Source: Pleomorphochaeta sp. (GTDB taxonomy: Bacteria; Spirochaetota; Spirochaetia; Sphaerochaetales; Sphaerochaetaceae). From it: a DNA stretch of 64,000 nucleotides. The translations under genes were made by a program, and so were the position numbers. How positions within the stretch are numbered: the stretch's first letter is position 1; the number at the start of each line of letters is the position of its first letter. Under the pieces are notes generated by a model. It was not told where the DNA came from. It made no database searches and saw nothing but the letters and a program-made list of their open reading frames with translations. Positions 18,293 through 27,048 of the stretch are shown piece by piece. The stretch is from assembly GCA_028532815.1 (NCBI GenBank), contig JAQQAS010000003.1, positions 1 to 64,000 on the forward strand, read 5' to 3'.

Positions 18293-19645
18293 TTATTGTG
18301 TAAAAGATTTTATTTTCTTAAATCTGAAGACAAGATAAATTAAAGCAGAAATTAAATAGACTGCACCAACAGCTAAAGAAATATAAAAATACATAAAGTT
18401 CCCAGAAGTTGCAGCTAAAGCCGGTAAATTAGCACATAAAATTAACGGTATCATTATAGGAAAAACAATAGCTGCAGAATACATATAATCTGTAGAAACA
18501 CTAGAGTCCATATTAGGTTCAACAATTCTAAGTAGAGCTAAGCCTGTAGGTAGAGTTCCTGTTGCACATCCAAACAAAATTAGCATACGTTTAAACCAAT
18601 TGTCTGTGAATACTTTTTTACAATACCATGGTAATAATTTTATAGCAATAAATGATCCAAGAATAATCAATAAAACAATTTCAAAGATATAGCTACCAAT
18701 AGCAGCAATAGATATTGCTCCTAAAGAAGCAGAAATAGTTAAATCAATACTAAAGCCGCTAATTCTATTACAAGTTGAAGTTTCAATTGATGGACCAATT
18801 CCCACAACCTTAATATATTTTCTAACTAAAATAGCAATTATTGATGAAAATATAAAATTTAATCCCCAAAGACTTTCACCAAATTCAACACCTAAGGGAC
18901 CTATAAATGATAGTAAATAAGTTAATAAAGTTAAAGTTAAAAGACTTAATAAATAAGTAGATAAAACAACAGCAATATGATAAGTTAGAGAATCTAAATT
19001 AAAATATTCAATCATACCTTGATGTTTTTTTAATTCAAACTCTTCACTATCTTTAGGATTTTCAACGTATCCTTTTGCAATTCCCCAGTTAACTAAGATA
19101 ACACCACCAATAGCACCAACCAAAAAACCAGCTGCAGCTATAGAAAGCGCTACAGAAGTTGCACCAGTAAATCCCATAGGCTCCCAAGCCATAGAAATTG
19201 AATAAGCTTGTCCTGGTCCTAATTCAAAACCTAAAGGAAGTAAAAAACCAAAAGCTGGGAATAGATTAGGAGAAACAGTAACAATTAAAATTAAAGTTAA
19301 TAAAAGGCCTAAAAAAGTTTGAAATCCATACTGACTTATTGTCCCAAAAACATTTGCGAAAATATTACTAGTCTTTTTATTTTGGAAATCACCATCTTTT
19401 GTTCTAAGCATCATAGCAATAAAAGAAATATTAAGCATATGATAAACTAAATTTCCTAAAAACTCTTGAGTAAGCCCAAAAGAGGGAGCTATATAATTAT
19501 AAAATATCAATAAAACAAAACCAGCAATTATTGGAGCAGGAATTAAAAACTTGCTTAAAATAGAAATTTTATGCCTTATGAAAGCCCCAATTAATAGGGC
19601 AAAAGAAATAGCCCCTAGATGAACCATAATACTATACTGTAACAT
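18293..19645 (-). CDS. gltS: Sodium/glutamate symporter, GltS family
   Basis: This 450-residue integral membrane protein has about ten to twelve hydrophobic helices. It contains two inverted-repeat cores, with GFLLPLGFELGPGQAYSIS near residue 135 and LILFGCATGTLPTGLALLR near 350, the reentrant-loop motifs of GltS. It would take up glutamate with sodium. The gene starts inside the end of the acyltransferase gene (14-bp overlap), so the two are cotranscribed. It is somewhat longer than E. coli GltS (about 400) and the middle cytoplasmic loop is charged. Confidence 0.88.
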   Translation of the reverse strand: MLQYSIMVHLGAISFALLIGAFIRHKISILSKFLIPAPIIAGFVLLIFYNYIAPSFGLTQEFLGNLVYHMLNISFIAMMLRTKDGDFQNKKTSNIFANVFGTISQYGFQTFLGLLLTLILIVTVSPNLFPAFGFLLPLGFELGPGQAYSISMAWEPMGFTGATSVALSIAAAGFLVGAIGGVILVNWGIAKGYVENPKDSEEFELKKHQGMIEYFNLDSLTYHIAVVLSTYLLSLLTLTLLTYLLSFIGPLGVEFGESLWGLNFIFSSIIAILVRKYIKVVGIGPSIETSTCNRISGFSIDLTISASLGAISIAAIGSYIFEIVLLIILGSFIAIKLLPWYCKKVFTDNWFKRMLILFGCATGTLPTGLALLRIVEPNMDSSVSTDYMYSAAIVFPIMIPLILCANLPALAATSGNFMYFYISLAVGAVYLISALIYLVFRFKKIKSFTQ

Positions 19646-20834
19646 TATTAGTCTCCCATTTTTGGAAATATTTTAAAGAATTAAGCTCCGATTGTAATCT
19701 AAAACTAAATAATTGATTTTCATAATAAAATTCAATTGATTGTTTTACAGACAATACCATACTTTCAATTTTATCAATCTCAAAATTTAAAATCTTCCCA
19801 TTCGACAAAGTAAAGACAATTTTATCATTCAATAATTGACAAGTATATTTTTTGGAAATATATTCAAATTTTTTACCGACACCTTTTCTAAAAAAATCAC
19901 CTTCATCTTTATCAAAGTTAATTTCATGTTTTGTAATATATTCCTTTTGAAAATCATTCCACTCTGGGAGTGTTTTAAATCCAAAGGAACTCTTTTCAAA
20001 ATTTAGATAGGGAGTCAAAGTATCTTCAGTTCCACAATGAGAACATTTAACAGTGTTTTTATCACCTTTTATAACTTGGTGATTTAAACATTTTGGACAA
20101 ATATAAAGTAAACGTTGAATACCTTCTGCTCCTTTTTTACAAGGGAAAGGTCTCTTTGTTTTTTCCTGCCATTCTTGATGATTAAAATAAAGATTATTTT
20201 TTACAACTTCTGTTAATTCTTTTACTGATGACTGTTCTATTTCTTCAACACTAAGAATTTTTTTTAGCCTAACAACAAGAAGCCCACGTCTTTTTACATC
20301 AGCCCATCTAGGGTGTAAATCATATGCTCCTTCAAAAGATAAAAAATAAACAGGAACCTTAAATATTCTAAACATCTTTGCAGTAGCTTTGTGATTAATC
20401 TCCAAACTATTGCCATCCCAAGTACGAGTACCTTCAGGAAATAGCCCAACAATAGATTTTTCTTTAAGTGCTGAATTAATTGACTTAATAGTAGTTAAAT
20501 CACTTCTTCCTTGTTGCTTTGCAATACATGTTGCAAGATTAGAAAGACAAAATTTAAGAAACTTACCTTTAAAAAGGTATGCACCTGCAACCCATCTAAC
20601 ATGAGGTTTCATAGCAGAATAAATAAAAATTGGATCAAGGGAATGACTATGGTTACCCACAATCAATGCAGGCCCTTTTATTTTATTTAATTCTCCACCA
20701 TCCTCTAAAACAACTTTAACCCTTGGGTTAAGATAAAACAATTTATATAGAGGTTTAGCTATATATGATATAAATATTGGTTTTTCTTTTGACATCGATA
20801 AAATGATAAAGTATAAATCGAAATTTATAAACAT
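19632..20834 (-). CDS. PlsC-like acyltransferase with C-terminal zinc ribbon
   Basis: The 400-residue protein has a lysophosphatidate acyltransferase domain in its first half: VGNHSHSLDPIF (NHxxxxD, near residue 60) and GLFPEGTRTWDG (near 131). It would acylate lysophosphatidic acid or another lyso-lipid at the membrane. The second half is unusual: CPKC..H and CSHCG (about residues 240-265) form a four-Cys zinc ribbon, followed by a beta-rich segment (about 320-395) that looks like a PH/GRAM-type fold. Two starts are possible: ATG at 20834 or ATG at 20795 (MSKEKPIF); neither has a convincing ribosome binding site. The 3' end overlaps gltS. Confidence 0.83.
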   Translation of the reverse strand: MFINFDLYFIILSMSKEKPIFISYIAKPLYKLFYLNPRVKVVLEDGGELNKIKGPALIVGNHSHSLDPIFIYSAMKPHVRWVAGAYLFKGKFLKFCLSNLATCIAKQQGRSDLTTIKSINSALKEKSIVGLFPEGTRTWDGNSLEINHKATAKMFRIFKVPVYFLSFEGAYDLHPRWADVKRRGLLVVRLKKILSVEEIEQSSVKELTEVVKNNLYFNHQEWQEKTKRPFPCKKGAEGIQRLLYICPKCLNHQVIKGDKNTVKCSHCGTEDTLTPYLNFEKSSFGFKTLPEWNDFQKEYITKHEINFDKDEGDFFRKGVGKKFEYISKKYTCQLLNDKIVFTLSNGKILNFEIDKIESMVLSVKQSIEFYYENQLFSFRLQSELNSLKYFQKWETNNVTV

Positions 20835-20895
20835 AAATTTTCTACTTTAATAAAAAAAAAATATTAAATGCCCAAAAAAAATAATATTGTGAAAA

Positions 20896-21372
20896 TTAAT
20901 TAGTTAAAATACATCCTTCTAGATTTAATAACCTTCTTTTCATATCTAATCCATATGCATAACCAGTTAATTTCTTATTTGAAGAAATAACTCGGTGACA
21001 GGGTATAACAATTGGAATTGGATTCTTATTATTTGCTAACCCTACAGCTCTATAAGCTTTTGGATTATTTATCTCAATAGCAATATCTTTATAACTTTTA
21101 GTTTTACCATATTCAATATTCAATAAAGCAAAATAGACTTTTTTTTGAAACCCTGTTGCATCTAAAAGCAACGGTATATCAAAAACCTTTCTTTCCTGAT
21201 TAAAATATTCTTCTAATTGTTTATTAACAAAATCGCTAAAGCTATTCTTTATAGAATCTATATTATTTTCTTTAACTAATTTTAGAGAGACTAACTTATC
21301 ATCCTTATAACCAATAATATAATTTACAAAATCATTTTCATAAAAAGCATATTTAACATTGTCCAAAGCCAT
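20896..21372 (-). CDS. ogt: Methylated-DNA--protein-cysteine methyltransferase
   Basis: The 158-residue protein has the suicide-enzyme active site IPIVIPCHRVISSNKKLTGYAYG with the acceptor Cys in PCHRV (about residue 125). The upstream AVGLANNKNP and the helix-turn-helix region YGKTKSYKDIAIEI fit MGMT/Ogt proteins. It removes alkyl groups from O6 of guanine. It is monocistronic, between the acyltransferase and nitroreductase genes on the same strand, with gaps of 61 and 105 bp. Confidence 0.93.
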   Translation of the reverse strand: MALDNVKYAFYENDFVNYIIGYKDDKLVSLKLVKENNIDSIKNSFSDFVNKQLEEYFNQERKVFDIPLLLDATGFQKKVYFALLNIEYGKTKSYKDIAIEINNPKAYRAVGLANNKNPIPIVIPCHRVISSNKKLTGYAYGLDMKRRLLNLEGCILTN

Positions 21373-21477
21373 TTACTCCTTTAATAAAGTTTAAATTAAA
21401 GAAGGGCTTAATTACAATAAAAAAATAGAGCCTAAACAAATAAGCTCCATTTTTAATATATTATTTATTAAAGCAAT

Positions 21478-22131
21478 CTAAAATTTTTCAATAATTTCAT
21501 CTTTATCCAATCTTGATTTAGGTAAACTAGCATTAAAGTCATCATCGCTATGGTAACCTAAAGCAACTACAACTTTGGATGCAAAGCCCTTTTGAGTTAA
21601 GTTAAATTCATCATCTAAAATATTCATCTCTAAACCTTCCATAGGAACTGCATCAATACCTAAGGCTGCAACAGATACTAGAAAGTTACCTAAATTTAAA
21701 TATAATTGCTTATCAAACCAAGTTTGTAAATCATTATATTTTTCTTTATGAAATTGTGTAAAAGTTGATCTTGCCTTATGATTGGTTTCTTTAATTTCAC
21801 TATTGGCATATCTTTTATCTTTATCTTCAGTTTCATTAATATGCACAAGATAATCCTCATCCACATCAGTTTTTGATGCAAAAATAACTACTAAAGAAGA
21901 ATCAGTTACTTTCTTTTCATTAAAACTGAAAAAACCTTGAGAAGCCTTTGCTACTTTAGCTTTAGCATCATCACTTTCTGCCAAAATAAAATGCCAAGGT
22001 TGTATATTTGTTGAAGAAGGAGAAAGTTGTAAAATTGTTTCAATTTTTTCTAAATCTTCTTTGCTAATTTTTTTATTCTTATCAAACACTTTTGTTGAGT
22101 ATCTTGTATTTAATGCTTTTATTATATCCAT
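21478..22131 (-). CDS. Nitroreductase family protein (NfsB-like)
   Basis: The 217-residue flavoprotein matches the NfsB length. Its start is ATG at 22131 with GGAGATAAT directly upstream; an in-frame upstream ATG at 22161 lacks a site. RYSTKVFD near residue 10 and LSPSSTNIQPWHFIL near 37 are the FMN and substrate contacts. The C-terminus VVALGYHSDDDFN...LPKSRL gives the second FMN-binding stretch. It would reduce nitro or quinone compounds with NAD(P)H in the cytoplasm. Confidence 0.9.
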   Translation of the reverse strand: MDIIKALNTRYSTKVFDKNKKISKEDLEKIETILQLSPSSTNIQPWHFILAESDDAKAKVAKASQGFFSFNEKKVTDSSLVVIFASKTDVDEDYLVHINETEDKDKRYANSEIKETNHKARSTFTQFHKEKYNDLQTWFDKQLYLNLGNFLVSVAALGIDAVPMEGLEMNILDDEFNLTQKGFASKVVVALGYHSDDDFNASLPKSRLDKDEIIEKF

Positions 22132-22191
22132 ATTATCTCCATGAATTAATTTTATAAACATAAGGTAACCAAAGCTAACAAATAAGTCAAA

Positions 22192-23334
22192 CTAATTTTT
22201 TACAATTTGTTTCATAATCTCCAAAGTATAATCAATTTCTTTTTTCTTAGTAAAAACACCTGGACTGAATCGAAGAGTTCCACTTGGATAAGTATCCATA
22301 GCCTTATGAGCTAATGGAGCACAATGAAGTCCAACTCTTAAAGAAATATTATTATCGTTTAATTCCATAGCTATTTGAGAAGGATCTCTTCCAATTACAT
22401 TAAAAGAAATAGCATTTGTTCTATTATTAATATCTAGATTTCCATAAACTTTTATGCCATCAATTTTAGACAAACCTTCAACTAATTGTGAAATTCTCTC
22501 CTTATAATTATTAACCAAACTATCTCTATTATCTTTCCAATATTTTAGTGAAGCATTAAAACCTGCAATTCCAACTAAATTTTGGGTACCAGCTTCAAGA
22601 TGATCCGGTAAAAACTCAGGCATTGATAAAAGTGCACTTTTAGAACCAGTTCCTCCCGCTATTAAAGGTTTAAGATTTAATAAAAAAGAAGAATCATTGG
22701 ATAAAAAGCCACCTATTCCCATTGGACCTAAAAAACCTTTATGTGCAGTAAAAGCGATAGCTGTTATACCATCAATATCTAAATTCACAATAGGACTACT
22801 TTGAGCACTATCAACAAATAGCATTAAATTATTATCTGATGCCACCTCTTTTGCTCTATCAATTGGTTGAATAATTCCAAAAACATTAGATGCATGATTA
22901 AAAATTATAGCTTTTGTTTTTTCATTAATTAAATCATTAACATTAGAAAAATCAACAACCCCCTCCTTAGTATTAGATAAAACGGAGTAATTAATTTTAT
23001 GTAAATTTAAAACTCTAACAACTGAGTTGTGTTCAAAAGGTGTAATTAATACATGATCCCCTTCTTTTAAAGAACCATAAATTAATTGATTTAGAGAATG
23101 TGTAATGCCACTAGTAAAAATTACATTTTTAAAATCCTTACAATTATATAGTTCTTGTACTAAAGATCTAGTTTCTAATTGGAGCATAGAGGCCTCTATT
23201 GCACTCTCATAAACACCCCTAGAGGGGTTACTTGAACAAGTGGTTAAAAACTCACTAATTGAGTCAATTACTTGTTTTGGTTTTGGAAAGCTTGTTGCGC
23301 TATTGTCCAAATAAATTTGATTTTTGTTATACAT
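22192..23334 (-). CDS. Cysteine desulfurase / selenocysteine lyase family (class V aminotransferase)
   Basis: The 380-residue PLP enzyme has the N-terminal YLDNSATSFPKP, the aldimine Lys in FTAHKGFLGPMGIGGF (about residue 198) and a C-terminal active Cys in LRVGLHCAPLAH (about residue 340). This subgroup is often next to selenium genes, and here it is divergent from the YedE-TusA-DUF3343-SelD operon. It probably delivers sulfur or selenium from Cys or Sec. Whether it is specific for selenium cannot be told from sequence. Confidence 0.88.
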   Translation of the reverse strand: MYNKNQIYLDNSATSFPKPKQVIDSISEFLTTCSSNPSRGVYESAIEASMLQLETRSLVQELYNCKDFKNVIFTSGITHSLNQLIYGSLKEGDHVLITPFEHNSVVRVLNLHKINYSVLSNTKEGVVDFSNVNDLINEKTKAIIFNHASNVFGIIQPIDRAKEVASDNNLMLFVDSAQSSPIVNLDIDGITAIAFTAHKGFLGPMGIGGFLSNDSSFLLNLKPLIAGGTGSKSALLSMPEFLPDHLEAGTQNLVGIAGFNASLKYWKDNRDSLVNNYKERISQLVEGLSKIDGIKVYGNLDINNRTNAISFNVIGRDPSQIAMELNDNNISLRVGLHCAPLAHKAMDTYPSGTLRFSPGVFTKKKEIDYTLEIMKQIVKN

Positions 23335-23354
23335 ATTAAAATTTTATCACTGTT

Positions 23355-23399
23355 TTTTGAAAAAATCCATTGCTTTTTTCAAAATATAATGGTTATAAT
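23355..23399. promoter_or_regulatory. Divergent control region of the selenium module, with an 11-bp dyad
   Basis: TTTTGAAAAAA (23355-23365) and TTTTTTCAAAA (23374-23384) are perfect inverted repeats with an 8-bp centre. They surround a -35-like TTGCTT (23370-23375), which is followed after 18 bp by TATAAT (23394-23399) reading toward yedE. The dyad lies between divergent genes and could be an operator shared by both, or a transcript hairpin. Confidence 0.55.
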
Positions 23400-23434
23400 C
23401 AATATATATATATTTTTATCCAAAGGGAGTTAAG

Positions 23435-24481
23435 ATGAAAAAAGAAAAAACTATGATTATTGTCACTGGAGCTATAATTGGTATAGCTGCAATATTATTA
23501 GTTATGTTGGGAAATCCTAAAAACATGGGATTTTGTATTGCTTGTTTTATAAGAGATATTACAGGAAGTTTACAACTTCATAGTGTAGAAAAACTACAAT
23601 ATGCTAGGCCTGAAATATTCGCTATCATATTAGGATCATTTACTGTTGCAAACATAAAAGGAGAATATAAAACAACTGGTGGATCTTCCCCAATACTAAG
23701 ATTCTTCTTAGGATTCTTTATAATGATTGGTGCTTTAGTATTCTTAGGTTGCCCACTAAGAATGGTTTTAAGACTTGGTGGTGGAGACGGTAAAGCTGTT
23801 TTTGCATTATTTGGATTTATTGGCGGTATCTTTATTGGTTCTAAATTCTTAAACCAAGGATTTTCACTTGGAAGAACATACAAAATTGAGAAATTTGGAA
23901 GTTATGGATTTATGGCTGCTATCCTATTATTAACAGTATTAACTGCATTTAGCTTAATTGGAAAACCAGAATTAGAAGCACATGCTCCATTTATTGCAAG
24001 TTTTGTTTTTGCAATTGTAGTTGGTGTTATGGCCCAAAGAACTCGTTTCTGCATGGTTGGTGCTTATAGAGATATGTTCTTATTCAAAGACACTACATTA
24101 TTCTTTGGAACTTTATCACTATTTGTTGTTGTTTTAGTTGGGAACATAATTACAGGAAACTTCTCATTCTCAATTACTGGTGAAAATGCAATTTGGTATT
24201 TCTTATCAATGGGATTAGTTGGTTTTGCAGCATCTCTAGCTGGTGGTTGCCCGTTAAGACAATTAATTTTAGCTGGTGAGGGAAATACTGACAGTATCAT
24301 TACAATAATTGGTATGGTATTTGGTGCAGCTATTGCACATAACTTTAAAATGGCTTCTTCCCCTACTACTGTAAACACAAATGGCAAAATCGCTGTTATA
24401 GTAGGCTTAGTTGTAATTACTGCAATCGCTGTATTAATAACAAAACAAAGAAAAAATGAATTAAAGAAATTAGGATTATAG
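23435..24481 (+). CDS. yedE: YedE-family selenium/sulfur transporter
   Basis: The 348-residue integral membrane protein belongs to the YeeE/YedE family, which carries thiosulfate or selenium species. It is an internal duplication: FLGCPLRMVLRLGGGDG near residue 108 and AGGCPLRQLILAGEGNTDS near 270 are the paired GCPLR motifs with conserved Cys. Additional Cys are in MGFCIACFIRD near residue 30 and RTRFCMVGAYRD near 206. About nine helices are predicted. It has RBS GGGAG and leads an operon with a TusA-like protein and SelD, the genomic context of selenium-associated YedE. Confidence 0.9.
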   Translation: MKKEKTMIIVTGAIIGIAAILLVMLGNPKNMGFCIACFIRDITGSLQLHSVEKLQYARPEIFAIILGSFTVANIKGEYKTTGGSSPILRFFLGFFIMIGALVFLGCPLRMVLRLGGGDGKAVFALFGFIGGIFIGSKFLNQGFSLGRTYKIEKFGSYGFMAAILLLTVLTAFSLIGKPELEAHAPFIASFVFAIVVGVMAQRTRFCMVGAYRDMFLFKDTTLFFGTLSLFVVVLVGNIITGNFSFSITGENAIWYFLSMGLVGFAASLAGGCPLRQLILAGEGNTDSIITIIGMVFGAAIAHNFKMASSPTTVNTNGKIAVIVGLVVITAIAVLITKQRKNELKKLGL

Positions 24482-24491
24482 GAGAAATAAA

Positions 24492-24713
24492 ATGGATAAA
24501 GTTAAAACAATTGATGCAAGAGGATTAAGTTGCCCAGTTCCAGTAGTACTAACAAAAAAAGCTGTAGAACAAAACCCATCTTCACTACAAGTTATTGTAG
24601 ATAATGTTGCTGCAAAAGAAAATGTAAGTAGATATGCAACAGCTATGGGTTACAATATTAAAGCAGAAGAAAAGGATAATGAGGAAACCTTATTAACTTT
24701 AGAGAAAAAATAA
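24492..24713 (+). CDS. TusA/SirA-like sulfur or selenium carrier protein
   Basis: The small 73-residue protein has the DARGLSCPVPVVLTKKA motif with the conserved Cys in CPxP (residue 15). TusA proteins carry persulfide; the YedF branch is thought to carry selenium or sulfur for selenium metabolism. Its position between YedE and SelD supports the selenium role. RBS GGAGAAATAA. The stop overlaps the next start (TAATG). Confidence 0.9.
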   Translation: MDKVKTIDARGLSCPVPVVLTKKAVEQNPSSLQVIVDNVAAKENVSRYATAMGYNIKAEEKDNEETLLTLEKK

Positions 24714-24946
24714 TGAATAATTATGTATTGACTTTTAATACTCAATTAGACGCAATTATTGCAAAAAAATATTGTGAAAAATCAAATATACAATGCAAAC
24801 TCGCTCCCGTTCCTAGATGTCTTTCATCTTCGTGCGGGACTTGTGCGTTTGTAAAGATTGACAATATAAGCTTACTGAGCAACTTGCAAATTGAGGAAAT
24901 ATTTATTAGCAATAGTGGAGAATATAAAAAATATGAAAGATGTTAA
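24713..24946 (+). CDS. DUF3343 family protein
   Basis: A 77-residue protein with the DUF3343 pattern: an N-terminal YVLTFNTQLDAIIAKKYCE and a CLSSSCGTC segment (about residues 38-46) with three Cys. Members of this family commonly sit beside selD and yedF genes. The function is not established; the Cys cluster could carry persulfide or selenide. It is coupled to the TusA gene by a 1-base overlap and overlaps selD by 14 bp. Confidence 0.85.
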   Translation: MNNYVLTFNTQLDAIIAKKYCEKSNIQCKLAPVPRCLSSSCGTCAFVKIDNISLLSNLQIEEIFISNSGEYKKYERC

Positions 24947-25955
24947 ATTAACAAGCATGGTTAAAACAAGTGGGTGTGCAGCTAAACTACCACCTAAAAA
25001 ATTAGAAGAAGTTTTAAAAACTCTTCCAAGCTATAAATCCCCTCAACTTTTAGAAGATTTTAGTGGAAACGAAGATGCTCTCGCTTATGATCTTGGCGAT
25101 AATAGAATTATGGTTCAAAGTGTAGATTTCTTTCCTCCAATGGTAGATGATCCTTACACCTTTGGCCAAGTAGCTGCTGCTAATGCAATTTCAGATATCT
25201 ATGCCATGGGATGTACTCCTTCCTTCGCTTTGAATCTATTGTGCTTCCCTTCTTGCTTAGAAGATGAAGTAATGAGACAAATCTTAAAAGGTGGGCTTGA
25301 TAAAGCTATTGAAGCAAATTGTGTAATTGCTGGTGGTCATACAATAAGTGATCAAACCCCGAAATACGGTTTGTGTGTATCAGGTTTTGGAGAAAAAGAT
25401 AGACTTTGGAAAAACCATGGAGCAAATATTGGAGATGTTTTAGTTTTAACAAAAAAAATTGGTGTTGGAATAATCTCTACTGCAATCAAAGCTGATATGG
25501 TTAGTGAAGATTTGAAACAACAAGCAATAGATTCAATGACTGAATTAAATAAGAAAGCTAAAGAAGAAGCTCAAAAATTTGATATTTCTTGTGCTACAGA
25601 TGTTACAGGTTTTTCTTTAATTGGACATTCAATTGAAATGGTTGGTCAAGAAAATTATTCAATCGAAATTAATAGTAAAAATGTATTAATGTTTGAGGGA
25701 GTTTTAGAATTAGCACGATTAGGAATCCTTCCAGGTGGAATGTACAACAACAGAGATTTTAGCGATAAAAAAGTAACTTACGCTAAAGACATTACAACAA
25801 ATATGATTGATGTTTTACATGATCCACAAACATCAGGGGGATTATTATTAGCTTTAAAAGAAAAAGATGCTATAGAATTGGTTAAAAATCTAGAAAATGC
25901 ATCAATAATTGGAAGAGTTATAGAAAAACAAGAAACTCCAATTGTTGTAATATAG
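24933..25955 (+). CDS. selD: Selenide, water dikinase
   Basis: SelD makes selenophosphate from selenide and ATP. The chosen start is ATG at 24933 (RBS GGAGAAT); an in-frame TTG further upstream has no such site. The 340-residue product has the catalytic pair in KTSGCAAKL (Cys15, Lys18), with Cys encoded by TGT rather than Sec by TGA. AYDLGDNRIMVQSVDFFPPMVDD, VAAANAISDIYAMG and VIAGGHTI are the nucleotide-binding segments of the AIRS fold, and HDPQTSGGLLLAL is the C-terminal motif. No SelA or SelB homologue lies in the window, so the selenophosphate may feed selenouridine, selenoproteins elsewhere, or a labile selenium cofactor. Confidence 0.95.
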   Translation: MKDVKLTSMVKTSGCAAKLPPKKLEEVLKTLPSYKSPQLLEDFSGNEDALAYDLGDNRIMVQSVDFFPPMVDDPYTFGQVAAANAISDIYAMGCTPSFALNLLCFPSCLEDEVMRQILKGGLDKAIEANCVIAGGHTISDQTPKYGLCVSGFGEKDRLWKNHGANIGDVLVLTKKIGVGIISTAIKADMVSEDLKQQAIDSMTELNKKAKEEAQKFDISCATDVTGFSLIGHSIEMVGQENYSIEINSKNVLMFEGVLELARLGILPGGMYNNRDFSDKKVTYAKDITTNMIDVLHDPQTSGGLLLALKEKDAIELVKNLENASIIGRVIEKQETPIVVI

Positions 25956-25982
25956 ATTTATATAATGATATTTAGTGATTGT

Positions 25983-26018
25983 ATAACCAGTTTCAGTAAT
26001 CTGAAACTGGTTATTTTC
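25983..26018. terminator. Bidirectional terminator between selD and the cyclase gene
   Basis: A perfect 14-bp stem, ATAACCAGTTTCAG (25983-25996) and CTGAAACTGGTTAT (26001-26014), with a TAAT loop. It is followed by TTTTC on the plus strand. It lies between two convergent genes and probably serves both. Confidence 0.9.
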
Positions 26019-26041
26019 TATTAAAATAGTTTTAAGAAAGA

Positions 26042-26725
26042 TTATTCGCTAAATTCAGCTAACCCTTCAACAGCAACAACTCTAACTGGACTTGAATCAA
26101 TTCCTTTAATTGGTAAAGGTAAGAAAATAATCATAAAGATTTCTTGTGTTAATTGTTCTAGATTTTTTAATACTTCAATAAAAGTAATATTTTCAGCCAT
26201 TAAAATATCGTGGAAAGGTTTAACATCTTCATTAGAATTTTCGATTGATACACCATCACCAAAACCAACACTTTTTACACCTTTTTCTTTGAACCAGTTT
26301 GCAGATTCAACACCAATAAACAATCTCTTATCAACATCAGTATTAGTTAATTCAGTAAATGGAGTTAATTTATAAGGGGAATCAATAATTACTACATCAC
26401 CTTCTTTAACTCTACCTCTTGAAGCTGCTTCTAAATCTTCAGCACTAATGTGAGCATTAGGTTCACAAGTTGTAATATTTAAATAAACACAACGACCAAT
26501 GAAATTTGTAACAGGCAATGTTAGAACATCTGGCCAATTATCATCATGATGGTAAGGGGTTTCAACGTGAGTTCCTAAATGAGTTGTTAAATCCATATCA
26601 GTGTGGAAATCTGGAATAGGTCCACCTGTATTAAATCTTCTGAGTTTACAACGTCTGCTTTCTGTTTCTGGGTCTAAATGTTTTGAAAGATCAATAACAT
26701 TAATTTTAGTATTATCTAGTAACAT
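26042..26725 (-). CDS. Putative cyclase / kynurenine formamidase-like metal-dependent hydrolase
   Basis: The 227-residue protein has the cyclase-family metal motif HLGTHVETPYHH (about residues 48-59; HxGTHxxxPxH) and NVIDLSKHLDP near the N-terminus. GDVVIIDSPYKL and GVESANWF are also typical. Family members hydrolyse amides or lactone-like rings with a divalent metal. It is divergent from a LacI-regulator gene heading a sugar-acid catabolic operon, so a lactone or related ring in that pathway is a likely substrate (inference). RBS AAGGAGAAAAGC upstream of the ATG. Confidence 0.82.
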   Translation of the reverse strand: MLLDNTKINVIDLSKHLDPETESRRCKLRRFNTGGPIPDFHTDMDLTTHLGTHVETPYHHDDNWPDVLTLPVTNFIGRCVYLNITTCEPNAHISAEDLEAASRGRVKEGDVVIIDSPYKLTPFTELTNTDVDKRLFIGVESANWFKEKGVKSVGFGDGVSIENSNEDVKPFHDILMAENITFIEVLKNLEQLTQEIFMIIFLPLPIKGIDSSPVRVVAVEGLAEFSE

Positions 26726-27048
26726 TTTGCTTTTCTCCTTATTACTATTTTTTATCCATTTTGTAGCCTGATTGAAGTAATTAAATAAACTCTATACCAT
26801 AAAAATTCAATAATTCATGTTTATTTCAGGTTTATCAATATCATAATTTTTAATAAATAAAAAAATATTTAATTTTGTTGACATCCTTTTTTTTCCATGT
26901 TATATTTCTTAAATACTGCAACCGGTTGCAAATTATAATAGCAGTTAAATGCTATAAAGTAAAGAATTAAAAAATATATTTTTTATTTTTTTAATAAAAT
27001 TTGGAACCGGTTATAGAAATTATACATTTATCAAAGGAGATAAAAATT
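26726..27048. promoter_or_regulatory. Divergent control region with sigma-70 promoter and two LacI-type operators
   Basis: TTGACA (26878-26883), a 17-bp spacer and TATATT (26901-26906) form a strong promoter for the LacI gene and following operon. Just downstream TGCAACCGGTTGCA (26917-26930) is a perfect 14-bp palindrome with a central CG, as bound by LacI-family repressors; a second half-conserved site with the same core AACCGGTT lies at 27005-27012. Their place over the start site and leader predicts autorepression. The rest of the 323-bp gap (26726-26877) is AT-rich, and I see no clear promoter for the cyclase gene. Confidence 0.8.
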
